The translations under genes and the position numbers were made by a program. 64,000 nucleotides of DNA from Pseudohalioglobus sediminis (lineage in GTDB: Bacteria > Pseudomonadota > Gammaproteobacteria > Pseudomonadales > Halieaceae): NCBI RefSeq assembly GCF_008370495.1, contig NZ_VTUX01000002.1, positions 1 to 64,000 of the forward strand, read 5' to 3'. Shown piece by piece: positions 45,177 to 54,221 of the stretch. Every line of letters begins with the position of its first letter. Position 1 is the first letter of the stretch. The notes below the pieces were generated by a model. That model saw only the letters and a list, made by a program, of their open reading frames with translations. It was not told where the DNA came from and did not search any database.

Positions 45177-47465
45177 ATGCTGAGTAAAGATCTGGAACAG
45201 GCACTGAACGACGCCTTCCGCAACGCACGTGCCAAGCGTCATGAGTTCATGACGGTGGAGCACCTGTTGCTGGCGCTATTGGACAATAACGATGCGATTC
45301 GAGTGCTCAAATCATGTGGCGCCGATATCGGCGGCCTGCGCGGCGATCTCGTGGAGTTTGTGGACGCGACCACGCCACTGATCCCGGAAGACGATGAAGA
45401 CCGCGATACGCAGCCGACGCTGGGTTTCCAGCGCGTACTGCAGCGAGCCGTCTTTCATGTGCAGTCTTCCGGCAAGAGTGAAGTGACCGGGGCCAATGTG
45501 CTGGTAGCCATTTTCAGTGAAGCCGAAAGCCAGGCGGTATTCTTTCTCAAGACCCAGAATATCGCCCGCCTGGACGTGGTGAACTACATCACCCACGGCA
45601 TCTCCAAGGTTGCCGGCGAGGATGAGCAGGGTGAAATACCCCATTCACTGGAGAACGATGGCGCGGCGTCAGAGGAGGGCGAAAGCAACCCCCTCGACAG
45701 TTATGCAACCAACCTGAATCGCGAGGCCGCAGAGGGCCATATCGACCCGCTGATAGGGCGCGTGCCGGAAGTCGAACGCGTTGCACAGATACTGGCCCGC
45801 AGGCGCAAGAACAATCCCCTGCTGGTAGGCGAGTCCGGCGTTGGCAAGACGGCTATCGTTGAAGGCCTGGCCAAGAAGATTGTAGAGGGCGACGTGCCTG
45901 ACATGCTGCAGGACGCGGTGGTGTACTCACTTGACCTCGGCTCCCTGCTGGCTGGCACCAAGTACCGCGGAGACTTTGAGAAACGTTTCAAGGGCCTGCT
46001 GGCCGAGCTCAAAAAGCGGGATCATGCCATCCTGTTTATCGACGAGGTGCATACCATTATCGGCGCCGGGGCGGCTTCGGGCGGCGTCATGGATGCCAGC
46101 AACCTGCTCAAGCCACTGCTCAGCTCTGGCAAATTGCGCTGTATCGGCTCCACCACCTTCCAGGAATACCGGGGCATCTTCGACAAGGACAAGGCCCTCA
46201 GCCGGCGTTTCCAGAAGGTCGATGTGCTGGAACCCAGTACCGAAGACGCCTACAAGATCCTCAAGGGGCTGAAATCGCGCTTTGAGGAGCACCATGGCCT
46301 GCGCTACACCGACAAGGCGCTGAAAGTGGCAACCGACCTTTCCGCGCGCTACATTACCGATCGCTTCCTGCCTGACAAGGCCATAGACGTGATCGATGAA
46401 GCAGGGGCCTTCCAGCAGTTGCAGCCACCGTCAAAGCGCAAAAAAGTCGTGGGCGTCGGTGACATCGAAACGGTGATAGCGAAGATTGCGCGCATTCCGC
46501 CAAAATCGGTGAGTGCCGACGACAAGGACACCCTGGCGAAGCTCGAGCAGAACCTGCAGATGGTAGTTTTCGGGCAGGACAGTGCCATATCCAGTCTGTC
46601 GACGTCCATCAAGATGGCGCGTGCGGGGCTGCGGGCAGGCGACAAACCGATCGGTTCCTTCCTGCTCGCAGGTCCTACGGGCGTGGGCAAGACCGAGGTG
46701 ACGCGGCAACTCGCCATGCAACTGGGCCTGGAACTGATTCGTTTCGATATGTCCGAGTATATGGAGCGGCACACGGTGTCGCGGCTTATCGGCGCCCCAC
46801 CGGGCTATGTCGGCTTTGACCAGGGGGGCTTGTTAACGGACGCGGTCACCAAGCATCCACACGCGGTGGTACTGCTGGACGAAATCGAAAAAGCGCACCC
46901 GGAAGTATTCAACCTGCTGCTGCAGGTAATGGATCACGGCACACTCACGGATAACAACGGCCGCAAGGCTGATTTCCGCAACGTGATCCTGGTCATGACC
47001 ACGAACGCGGGAGCGGAGAGTATCAGCCGCCGCAGCATTGGTTTTACCCAGCAGGACCACAGTACCGATGGCATGGAAGCTATCAACAAGATGTTCACCC
47101 CGGAGTTCCGCAACCGCCTGGACGCCATAGTACAGTTCGAGCCCCTCGGCGAAGATGTCATCCTCACCGTGGTCGACAAATTCCTTACCGAACTGCAGGG
47201 GCAGCTCGACGAGAAGCGGGTCACGCTGGATGTCGATGAGGACGCGCGCCTGTGGCTGGTGGAAAAAGGCTACGATCAACACATGGGTGCCAGGCCCATG
47301 GAGCGCGTTATACAGGAGCACATCAAGAAGCCGCTGGCGGAGATGGTGCTGTTCGGCGACCTCGCGCGCTCGGGGGGCACTGCCAGGGTACGCCTGAACA
47401 AGGCCGAGGACAGGCTCGACGTCACCGTGGAAGAAGAAGAGGGAGTGCTGGAAAAAAGCGACTGA
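45177..47465 (+). CDS. clpA: ATP-dependent Clp protease ATP-binding subunit ClpA
   Basis: The 762-residue AAA+ unfoldase feeds ClpP. An N-terminal Clp_N repeat domain (LEQALNDAFRNARAKRHEFMTVEHLLLALL) is followed by AAA module D1 with Walker A GESGVGKTA near 217-225 and D2 with GPTGVGKTE near 499-507, plus the D1 sensor GVMDASNLLKPLL and SRLIGAPPGYVGFDQGGLLTDAV. A ClpP-binding IGF/L-type loop is expected in D2 (RRSIGFTQQ near 620). It is co-transcribed with clpS. A strong hairpin follows. Confidence 0.97.
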   Translation: MLSKDLEQALNDAFRNARAKRHEFMTVEHLLLALLDNNDAIRVLKSCGADIGGLRGDLVEFVDATTPLIPEDDEDRDTQPTLGFQRVLQRAVFHVQSSGKSEVTGANVLVAIFSEAESQAVFFLKTQNIARLDVVNYITHGISKVAGEDEQGEIPHSLENDGAASEEGESNPLDSYATNLNREAAEGHIDPLIGRVPEVERVAQILARRRKNNPLLVGESGVGKTAIVEGLAKKIVEGDVPDMLQDAVVYSLDLGSLLAGTKYRGDFEKRFKGLLAELKKRDHAILFIDEVHTIIGAGAASGGVMDASNLLKPLLSSGKLRCIGSTTFQEYRGIFDKDKALSRRFQKVDVLEPSTEDAYKILKGLKSRFEEHHGLRYTDKALKVATDLSARYITDRFLPDKAIDVIDEAGAFQQLQPPSKRKKVVGVGDIETVIAKIARIPPKSVSADDKDTLAKLEQNLQMVVFGQDSAISSLSTSIKMARAGLRAGDKPIGSFLLAGPTGVGKTEVTRQLAMQLGLELIRFDMSEYMERHTVSRLIGAPPGYVGFDQGGLLTDAVTKHPHAVVLLDEIEKAHPEVFNLLLQVMDHGTLTDNNGRKADFRNVILVMTTNAGAESISRRSIGFTQQDHSTDGMEAINKMFTPEFRNRLDAIVQFEPLGEDVILTVVDKFLTELQGQLDEKRVTLDVDEDARLWLVEKGYDQHMGARPMERVIQEHIKKPLAEMVLFGDLARSGGTARVRLNKAEDRLDVTVEEEEGVLEKSD

Positions 47466-47513
47466 CTGCCACAGGCTGCCTGGCCCTCCCTGAGGGCAGG
47501 CGGGGCAGTCAGT
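47461..47513. terminator. Strong hairpin between convergent clpA and DUF3240 genes
   Basis: A perfect 10-bp inverted repeat ACTGACTGCC (47461-47470) / GGCAGTCAGT (47504-47513) surrounds a second GC-rich stem GCCTG/CAGGC (47478-47482 with 47497-47501). It overlaps the end of clpA and the stop codon of the convergent gene. There is no T-run, so it is a probable bidirectional transcript-end structure rather than a classical terminator. Confidence 0.5.
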
Positions 47514-47829
47514 GAGGCTCCCCGCTGTCCGGGATGACGCCGCTCCCGGAGACGGGGCTTATCCAGTAGCGCACGTGGCTGGCCTTGCCAGCGTCCTGCA
47601 GGGCCGCGAGCAGCACCTGCTCCTGATCTTCGCCGTGCATGACCTCGATACGGCACATGCGCCTGTGGCCGGCAACCTGTTCCTTTATATCGTAGCGGCT
47701 GTGTTCCCTGCTATAGCCGTGAACCGCACCCAGCGTGAAGCCGGAAACCACCTCCAGACTCATCATTGTATCGATGATTTCATCTTTTATTTCTTCTGAG
47801 AAGACAGCCGTAAGTATCTGTTTATTCAT
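47509..47829 (-). CDS. DUF3240 protein (PII-like fold), efflux-associated
   Basis: The 106-residue protein is of the DUF3240 family, small PII-like proteins repeatedly found next to heavy-metal RND efflux genes. The opening ILTAVFSEEIKDEIIDTMMSLEVVSGFTLGAVHGYSRE and the RRMCRIEVMHGEDQEQVLLAAL segment match a ferredoxin-like alpha/beta sandwich. It starts by overlapping the RND pump stop (ATGA, 47829-47826). It probably senses a ligand or metal and acts on the pump or its expression; this role is inference. Confidence 0.82.
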   Translation of the reverse strand: MNKQILTAVFSEEIKDEIIDTMMSLEVVSGFTLGAVHGYSREHSRYDIKEQVAGHRRMCRIEVMHGEDQEQVLLAALQDAGKASHVRYWISPVSGSGVIPDSGEPH

Positions 47830-50800
47830 GCTTTTCGGTTCTCAATTCGCAGGTAGGCCAGCGGCAGCAGGAAGAGCGTGGTGGCGGTTGATGTGAGCAG
47901 GCCACCAATCACCACAATCGCCAGGGGGCGCTGGATTTCAGCTCCGGGGCCGCTGGCAAAAACCAGCGGTAGCAAGCCGAACATGGCGGTGGTTGCTGTC
48001 ATGAGAATAGGGCGCAAGCGCGTGGCAGCGCCACTCAGCACACGGTCACCGGCGTCGGGAAAGTAGGGGCGGCTCTGCTCAAAGTGACTGATCATCACCA
48101 CGGCATTGAGCACAGCGACGCCCAGCAGGGCGATAAAGCCAACCGATGCCGGCACAGACAGGTACTCACCACTGATAAACAGGGCGATGGCCCCACCCAT
48201 CAGCGCAAAAGGGATATTGCCGAGAATCATCGCGGCGGTAAGTAAGGAGCGAAATGTGGTGAACAGGATGACGAGTATGAGCAATAGCGCTGCCGGCACT
48301 ACCATCAACAGGTTAAAAGTGGCCCGGCGCTGGTTCTCGAATTCGCCACCAAAGCTGACATAGTAGCCCGCCGGCAGGACAAGCTCCTCGCTGATGCGGC
48401 GATCCAGTTCCTCGACAAAACTGACCACGTCGCGGCCACTGATATTGCTGGTCACCACGCCAAAACGGTTACCCATCTCCCGCTCAATCAACAGCGGCCC
48501 TTCGCGAAACTGGATGTCGGCAATAGCCTGTAACGGAGCCTTGCTGCCGTCGGGCAGGATAACTAGCTGCTGCTGCAACTCGGCAATGCTCGCAGACGGG
48601 TCAAAGGCACTTCCCCGACTGGCCAGGGTCAGGGGAAAGCGCCGTTTACCCTCAATCACCTCCGCCACCACCACCCCTTCCAGTTGCGCGCGGACGGCAT
48701 CCCCAAGGTCGGTCACGCTCATACCGCGGCCAGCCACCAGGTCCTGCTTTACGCGCAGGTCCAGGAAACGACCGCCCTCTATCACGGCGCTTTGCACATC
48801 AACAGCACCCTCTGTGTCGCGGGTAATGGCTTTAATTGCTTCGACCGCACTAGCAAGCGTGGCTATGTCATCGCCGAACACCTTGATCGCCAGGTCGCCA
48901 CTGGAACCGGAGAGCATCTCTGACACGCGCATATCGATGGGCTGGGTGAAGCCGAAGTTAATACCGGGAAACTGCAGCAGTACCTCGCGGATAGCGTCGG
49001 TCAATGCGTCCTTGCTGCCAAACCGCCACTGCTCCATCGGTTTCAATTCCATGAAGATATCGGTTTCATTCAGCCCCATGGGGTCGAGGCCGATCTCGTC
49101 CGAACCGGTGCGCGCAACGATCTGGCGAATTTCAGGGATTTGCTGCAGCAGTGCGAGTTCAACCTGTTTGTCTAGCTCCGTTGATGCCTGCAGGGAGATG
49201 CTTGGCGACTTCTCCAACTGCACGATAAGGTCACCCTCGTCCAGCGACGGCATGAAGGTCTTGCCGGTGAACGCGAACAGCACCAGGGCGACAACCAAGG
49301 TGGCAAAAGTGACCAGCAGCAGGAAGGCCGGGCGTTTCAGCACCCGCTCGAGCAGGGATCGATAGGCGCGTTGCAGTCGCGCGATATAACCCGGCACGGC
49401 GACCGTCTTATCGTTCAGCAGCAGCGAAGCGAGAATGGGTATGACCGTGAGCGAAAACAGCAGCGCCGAAAGCATCGCAAATACAATGGTAAGCGCCACC
49501 GGGGTAAACAGCTTGCCCTCGAGGCCGGTGAGGGTCAGCAGTGGAGAAAACACAATAAGCACAATCAGTGTGCCGGACACTACCGGCACGGCCACATCCT
49601 TGACTGCCCGATAGATGATATGCAGTCGCGGCAGCCCCGGCTTTCCTGTCAGGCGCGTGGCGATGCTCTCAACCACTACCACAGAGGAATCGACGATCAT
49701 GCCAATGGCGATAACCAGGCCACCCAGGCTCATCAGGTTTGCAGACAGGCCGTAGAGACGCATCAGCGTAAAGGTGGCCAGTGCCGCCAGCGGCAGGGAC
49801 AGGGACACCACCAGGGACGCGCGCAGGTCTCCCAGGAACAGGGCCAGCAGTGCGATAACAATAACGACAGCCTGGAACAAGGCACTGGAAAGGGTGGCTA
49901 CCGCCGTGTTGATCAGCACGGAGCGGTCGTAGAACACGTTGATCTCGGTGCCCTTGGGCAAAGTTGGTACCAGTTCTGCCAGCTTGTCCTTTACCGCACT
50001 GATGACCTCGGCGGCGTTGCTGTCCTTCAGTGCAATAACCAGTGCCTCCGTGGTCTCCTCGCCATCTCGGGTAACAGAACCGTAGCGGCTCAAATGGCCG
50101 ACACTCACGGTGGCGATGTCGCGCACCCGATAGACTGTCGCACCGTCGCTGTGCACCACCTGGTTGGCAATGTCTTCCGCGCTGAGCATGCGTCCGGATG
50201 TCCGTACGATAAGTGTGTCGTTGCCCTGCACGATTCTGCCGGTGCCGGTGTTCCGGTTATTCTGCGAGAGTATGTTGCGCAGCCTGTCCAGGTCGATTCC
50301 CAGTGCTGCCATGCGCTCCGGGTCCGGAGATACCTGGTAGGTCCTGGCGTAGCCGCCAAGCACGTTGACATCGGCGACCCCGGGTACAGACCGCAACGCC
50401 GGGCGTATTTCCCAGTCCAGCAACTCGCGCCGTTGCATCAGTGACAGGGCAGGGTTCTCCAGGGTAAACATGAACATCTCGGATAGCGGTGTGCTCATCG
50501 GGGCGATGCCGCCGCTGATGTCATCCGGCAGGGTATCCCAGATGTTGAGCAGTCTTTCGTTGACCTGCTGCCTGGCCCAGTAGATATCTGTGCCGTCGGC
50601 GAAGTCCAGGGTGATGTCAGTGATCGCGTATTTGGTCGTCGAGCGCAGAATTTGCTGACGCGGGATACCCAGTAGTTCGGTCTCTATTGGCTGGGTTACC
50701 TGTTGCTCGATTTCCTCAGCCGTCATTCCGGGCGCTTTGAGGATGATCTTCACCTGGGTCGGGGAGATATCCGGAAAGGCATCAATCGGTATTTGCAGCC

Positions 50801-50894
50801 AGGAACGCACACCCAGCACACAAACCACGGTGGCCAGCAGCAGTACGAACAGGCGCTGGGTCAGGGAAAAATGCACCACGGACTGCAACAGCAC
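47826..50894 (-). CDS. RND efflux pump, CusA/CzcA-type inner-membrane component
   Basis: The 1022-residue resistance-nodulation-division pump has twelve membrane helices in two repeats and two periplasmic porter domains. N-terminal PIDAFPDISPTQVKIILKAPGMTAEEIEQQVTQPIE is the HME-type signature. Helix 4 reads GGLVIAIGMIVDSSVVVVES, the IAIGxxVD pattern of monovalent-type CusA pumps rather than the DFGxxxDG of CzcA; this hints at Cu/Ag specificity but does not prove it. It works with the adaptor and TolC proteins encoded upstream. GTG start overlaps the adaptor stop by one base. Confidence 0.88.
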   Translation of the reverse strand: MLLQSVVHFSLTQRLFVLLLATVVCVLGVRSWLQIPIDAFPDISPTQVKIILKAPGMTAEEIEQQVTQPIETELLGIPRQQILRSTTKYAITDITLDFADGTDIYWARQQVNERLLNIWDTLPDDISGGIAPMSTPLSEMFMFTLENPALSLMQRRELLDWEIRPALRSVPGVADVNVLGGYARTYQVSPDPERMAALGIDLDRLRNILSQNNRNTGTGRIVQGNDTLIVRTSGRMLSAEDIANQVVHSDGATVYRVRDIATVSVGHLSRYGSVTRDGEETTEALVIALKDSNAAEVISAVKDKLAELVPTLPKGTEINVFYDRSVLINTAVATLSSALFQAVVIVIALLALFLGDLRASLVVSLSLPLAALATFTLMRLYGLSANLMSLGGLVIAIGMIVDSSVVVVESIATRLTGKPGLPRLHIIYRAVKDVAVPVVSGTLIVLIVFSPLLTLTGLEGKLFTPVALTIVFAMLSALLFSLTVIPILASLLLNDKTVAVPGYIARLQRAYRSLLERVLKRPAFLLLVTFATLVVALVLFAFTGKTFMPSLDEGDLIVQLEKSPSISLQASTELDKQVELALLQQIPEIRQIVARTGSDEIGLDPMGLNETDIFMELKPMEQWRFGSKDALTDAIREVLLQFPGINFGFTQPIDMRVSEMLSGSSGDLAIKVFGDDIATLASAVEAIKAITRDTEGAVDVQSAVIEGGRFLDLRVKQDLVAGRGMSVTDLGDAVRAQLEGVVVAEVIEGKRRFPLTLASRGSAFDPSASIAELQQQLVILPDGSKAPLQAIADIQFREGPLLIEREMGNRFGVVTSNISGRDVVSFVEELDRRISEELVLPAGYYVSFGGEFENQRRATFNLLMVVPAALLLILVILFTTFRSLLTAAMILGNIPFALMGGAIALFISGEYLSVPASVGFIALLGVAVLNAVVMISHFEQSRPYFPDAGDRVLSGAATRLRPILMTATTAMFGLLPLVFASGPGAEIQRPLAIVVIGGLLTSTATTLFLLPLAYLRIENRKA

Positions 50895-51913
50895 TATTCG
50901 CCCCCCAGGCCATTGAGCATGCCCTGAACGGCGCTTGCCGAGGTGGACAGCACCTCGCGGCCAGACAGGTCTCGCGCAGAGGTGACGAAGTAGCTGCTAT
51001 TCACGCTGCCGAGAATCTGCACCAAGACAGTTTCCAGCGCCGTTCCTGCCTTCATCAGTACAACAGATTTACCCTGCCATTCGATCAGTGCGCTGCGGGG
51101 TACCAGGTAGCCCGTAACGCCCAATAGCGGCCTGGCCATAACCCGTTGTCCGGGCAATAGTTGGCAGGCGCTTGTCAGCGGCGCGCTCCATGCCTCAATG
51201 AAATAGTCATCAGCGATGCCGCTGAGCGATTCAACCGCCAGGGTGCAACCCGGTATCCGCAGAGACTGCGTTTGCTGTCCCATGTCGATTGGCAGCGATA
51301 CCCGCAGTCGCAATGCATCCTGTGGGATGATTAACGCAAGTTGTTGCCCGGCAGCGAGCCCGGGTTCGGGTTGCCTGTACTGCAGCAACCCGCTGGCCGG
51401 TGACTTGAGCCAGAGCGCGTCGTCCTCGCCCGCAGGCTCCAACAGCTCATAAAAGTGGCGCATGTGTTCGTGCTCCAGGCGCAGCGCGTAATAGCTATCG
51501 CTGATGTCCAGCCAGGTGGACTCGTCAATGGCCTGTCGCTCATACAGTTCACGATTTCTCTCGTAACGCCGGCTTGCACTGGCCAGGCGCGACTGCAGGA
51601 TAGTGAACTCGGTCATGAAGTGGTGTATCTCAGGGCCGGCCAGGCGGGCAATGATGTCGCCACGGGCAACCAGGGCGCCGGGCGGGTGCTGGAAGCGTAT
51701 CTGCCTGACGGCATAGGGCGTGACCAGATTCACCGCCTCGCCCTGGCGAAAACTCGCACGTGCCGACAGGGGGCGGCCCGGGTAAGTGTCGGTTGACACT
51801 ACTTTGGCGAAGTCAACGGCCAGGTCACCCAGCGCGCCAAGGGGTATGGTGTCGGCCCGGGCGATGGTGCCCAGCAGTCCGGTAAACAAGAGAAGCGAAG
51901 TGAATAGTTTCAA
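50894..51913 (-). CDS. RND efflux periplasmic adaptor (HlyD/membrane-fusion family)
   Basis: The 339-residue secreted or lipid-free adaptor has a signal peptide MKLFTSLLLFTGLLGTIARA. Segments include RFQHPPGALVARGDIIARLAGPEIHHFMTEFTILQSRLASASRRYE (lipoyl-like and helical hairpin, about 75-125), and FSKSP-type barrel sequences further on, ending in QILGSVNSSYFVTSA typical of membrane-fusion proteins. The overall length is shorter than CusB. It couples the pump to the outer-membrane factor and overlaps the TolC-family gene stop by four bases. Confidence 0.8.
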   Translation of the reverse strand: MKLFTSLLLFTGLLGTIARADTIPLGALGDLAVDFAKVVSTDTYPGRPLSARASFRQGEAVNLVTPYAVRQIRFQHPPGALVARGDIIARLAGPEIHHFMTEFTILQSRLASASRRYERNRELYERQAIDESTWLDISDSYYALRLEHEHMRHFYELLEPAGEDDALWLKSPASGLLQYRQPEPGLAAGQQLALIIPQDALRLRVSLPIDMGQQTQSLRIPGCTLAVESLSGIADDYFIEAWSAPLTSACQLLPGQRVMARPLLGVTGYLVPRSALIEWQGKSVVLMKAGTALETVLVQILGSVNSSYFVTSARDLSGREVLSTSASAVQGMLNGLGGE

Positions 51914-53157
51914 AGGGGTAATCCTGCTGCGTGTCGGCTCATGGCGCGGTTTTCGCCAATGCGTAACTGGTTGATGGCGACCTCGGCCTGCCGGTCCAGG
52001 TACGCGAGTTCACGGCGCAACCAGATTTCACGGCCCAACTCGTTCTCGCCCATCAGCGTGCGTGTCTCGCGCACCAGTTCCTGGCTGGCGCTGGCTGCTG
52101 ACTCGAGCAGCGATTGTCGTTCTCGCAGATAGACTGCCTCGGTTTGCAGGGCCTGCCATCGCTGCGCGAGCTGCAACTGCAACTCGTCGCGCTGCTGCCA
52201 GTAACTGCGTCGGCTGGCTCGCCAGTCACTTGTGCTGGATTCGGCAGCCGTATCGAGGAATGAGAGCGGTACGTCCACGGCGACCCCGTACTGGTCCTCT
52301 GTGAACGCCGGGCTATCAACCTGCTTTGCATGCAGGGAAACCTGCCACGGCTGCGCGCGCGCACTGGAAGCAGCAATCACGCTGCGCTGTCGTTCCCAGT
52401 CGAGATCGAGCATGCGTAGTAGCGGATGTGCCTGCCATGCTTCACCCACTGGCGCTGGCATTTCCTCGATGTCTGCAGGGAGGTTTCCCAGCCCTGTGAG
52501 TTGCCTGTAGCGAGCGTGCCAGCGACGCCTGTCTGCGCGCTGCTCTGCCAGCAGCAAGTTCGCATCGGCTATCTCCTGCTGCAGCAGGAGCAGGCTGTAG
52601 CGACTTGCGCTGCGCGCATCGAACAGTGCCTGTTGGCGCGAGAGCAGGCTGGCAAGCTGTGTCACTTTCTTTTCGCTGAAGGCGACCCTGGTGCTGGCCA
52701 GCTTATGTGACCAGAGCGCTTCCCTGATCAGGCCAGACAGGTAAAGTCGGCGCCGTTCCTGTTCCAGCTGCTGTAGCTGTTCGCCAATCTGGCGCAGGTT
52801 TTTGTCCCTGGCGGCGAGAAAGGGCGATTTCACCGGGAAATTGACGCTGACCTCGGTCTCGTCGGTACCCGCTCTCTCATCACTCTGCAGGTAGCTCAGT
52901 GAGACCGAGGGCAGGGCAGCCAACCAGGTGGAGGATTGAAAGGGTGGGGTGACGGCAGTATCTCCGTATCCGCTCTGCTGCTTCGCGGCCACAATGTCCA
53001 CCAGTTCTGAGGCCTGGATGCTGCTGGCCGTGACAGCATTGCCGTTGCCGGCTTCGCTGCCATGGACGCCGCATGCCAACAGTGTGGCGGCCAGGAGTGA
53101 CCACGGCGACAACAGGCGCTTTCGGGGCGGTGTGGAGATTTTGTAAGCGAGGATCAT
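51910..53157 (-). CDS. TolC-family outer-membrane factor of the efflux system
   Basis: The 415-residue outer-membrane efflux protein has an N-terminal signal peptide (MILAYKISTPPRKRLLSPWS then LLAATLLACGVHGSEA) and long helical coiled-coil segments, e.g. LRQIGEQLQQLEQERRRLYL and LLLLQQEIADANLLLAEQRADRRRW, as in CzcC/CusC-type channels. ATG 53157 is used because the signal peptide begins there; a longer in-frame start at 53226 lacks support. First gene of the minus-strand efflux operon, divergent from the membrane-anchored regulator. Confidence 0.82.
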   Translation of the reverse strand: MILAYKISTPPRKRLLSPWSLLAATLLACGVHGSEAGNGNAVTASSIQASELVDIVAAKQQSGYGDTAVTPPFQSSTWLAALPSVSLSYLQSDERAGTDETEVSVNFPVKSPFLAARDKNLRQIGEQLQQLEQERRRLYLSGLIREALWSHKLASTRVAFSEKKVTQLASLLSRQQALFDARSASRYSLLLLQQEIADANLLLAEQRADRRRWHARYRQLTGLGNLPADIEEMPAPVGEAWQAHPLLRMLDLDWERQRSVIAASSARAQPWQVSLHAKQVDSPAFTEDQYGVAVDVPLSFLDTAAESSTSDWRASRRSYWQQRDELQLQLAQRWQALQTEAVYLRERQSLLESAASASQELVRETRTLMGENELGREIWLRRELAYLDRQAEVAINQLRIGENRAMSRHAAGLPL

Positions 53158-53197
53158 AGCGCCAAATGTACGCCCGTGCGGCCCGCGGGGCATCGGG

Positions 53198-53229
53198 CAA
53201 GTGTCTCTCTTGGGCTTATGGTACACTTG
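53198..53229. promoter_or_regulatory. Candidate operator: inverted repeat in the efflux/regulator divergent region
   Basis: CAAGTGT (53198-53204) and ACACTTG (53223-53229) are perfect inverted copies, 25 bp centre to centre, and the match extends to GGnCAAGTGT / ACACTTGnCC (9 of 10). The arms straddle the predicted -35 of the regulator gene and lie about 70 bases from the efflux start, a plausible binding site for the LuxR-type protein. Confidence 0.4.
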
Positions 53230-53238
53230 TCCTATGCT
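53210..53238 (+). promoter_or_regulatory. Predicted promoter of the membrane-anchored regulator
   Basis: TTGGGC (53210-53215), a 17-base spacer and TATGCT (53233-53238) lie 28 bases before the start codon at 53266. The candidate operator overlaps it. Confidence 0.3.
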
Positions 53239-53265
53239 TTATAACCGACTGTTTATTAAGGAAAA

Positions 53266-53793
53266 ATGAGAGACTACCTGATTGCCGGTGTACTCGGCGT
53301 GATCATGATACTTAACGCGCTGGATGTGGTGACGGATATCGGTCTTGGCGTGCCGCGCTGGCACATCGTGGAAGAGAGCATGATTGTGCTCGCCTCCGGC
53401 ATAGGTTTTATCTACCTGCTCTGGGAAATGCGCCGCCGCAGCAGGGAAATGCAGGCACTGACTCATAGCCTGAACAGTGCCGGACAGCAGCTACAGGACA
53501 TCACCGAAGAGATGCGCCGGGCCCGGAGCAATTTCAGCGAGAGTATTCAGCAGCAGTTCCAGGATTGGGGGCTCACCCTGAGCGAGCAGCAGGTCGCCAT
53601 GCTGCTGCTCAAGGGCTTGAGCTTCAGGGAGATCGCCGTGGTACGCGACACCAGGGAAAAGACGGTGCGCCAACAGGCTTCTTCCATTTACGGGAAATCA
53701 GGGCTGGATGGACGCCACGCATTTTCGGCATGGTTCCTGGAAGATTTTCTCAGTGCGGATCCGGTGCATGAGAGCGCACCGGGTAGCGCCTAG
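53266..53793 (+). CDS. Membrane-anchored LuxR-type transcriptional regulator
   Basis: The 175-residue protein has two N-terminal membrane helices (about 4-22 and 36-54: [19 protein letters not shown] and [19 protein letters not shown]). A charged helical linker follows (about 55-105, [16 protein letters not shown] onward), then a C-terminal LuxR-type HTH (about 108-160; [20 protein letters not shown] then [25 protein letters not shown]). There is no receiver or ligand-binding domain, so sensing must be by the membrane or short periplasmic part. It is divergent from the efflux operon and presumably regulates it (inference). Its stop overlaps the infA stop on the other strand. Confidence 0.8.
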   Translation: MRDYLIAGVLGVIMILNALDVVTDIGLGVPRWHIVEESMIVLASGIGFIYLLWEMRRRSREMQALTHSLNSAGQQLQDITEEMRRARSNFSESIQQQFQDWGLTLSEQQVAMLLLKGLSFREIAVVRDTREKTVRQQASSIYGKSGLDGRHAFSAWFLEDFLSADPVHESAPGSA

Positions 53794-54008
53794 CGCTCGC
53801 GATAAGTGATGCGGCCCTTGCTCAGGTCGTAGGGCGTCAATTCGACGCGAACTTTGTCGCCGGTGAGGATGCGGATGTAGTTCTTGCGCATTTTGCCGGA
53901 AATGTGCGCGGTCACCACGTGACCGTTTTCCAGTTGTACGCGGAACGTGGTGTTAGGCAGGGTGTCGATCACCTCACCTTCCATCTCGATTTGGTCTTCT
54001 TTTGCCAT
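53790..54008 (-). CDS. infA: Translation initiation factor IF-1
   Basis: The 72-residue OB-fold factor assists initiator tRNA selection on the 30S subunit. The whole sequence is typical: [20 protein letters not shown] at the start, [27 protein letters not shown] in the middle and [12 protein letters not shown] at the end. I use ATG 54008; the longer in-frame extension upstream has no similarity. Its stop overlaps that of the convergent regulator. Confidence 0.97.
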   Translation of the reverse strand: MAKEDQIEMEGEVIDTLPNTTFRVQLENGHVVTAHISGKMRKNYIRILTGDKVRVELTPYDLSKGRITYRER

Positions 54009-54221
54009 GTAGTGGCAGTCCTCGCTAAAAAAACAGCGCGCATTTTGCCTGAAACAGGGAATCGTTGCTAGCTTATTTCTTGGTAATTCTGGGCCCGGCA
54101 GCGCCGCTGCGGTGCTGCCGGTGGTCGACTGTTTGTCAGGGGTGGCCGCGGGCGACCATGTTATCAAGCGCCGTGCGCATGGCGGGCAGCGCCGTGGTTA
54201 GCACCCGGCTCAGCGGCGCAG

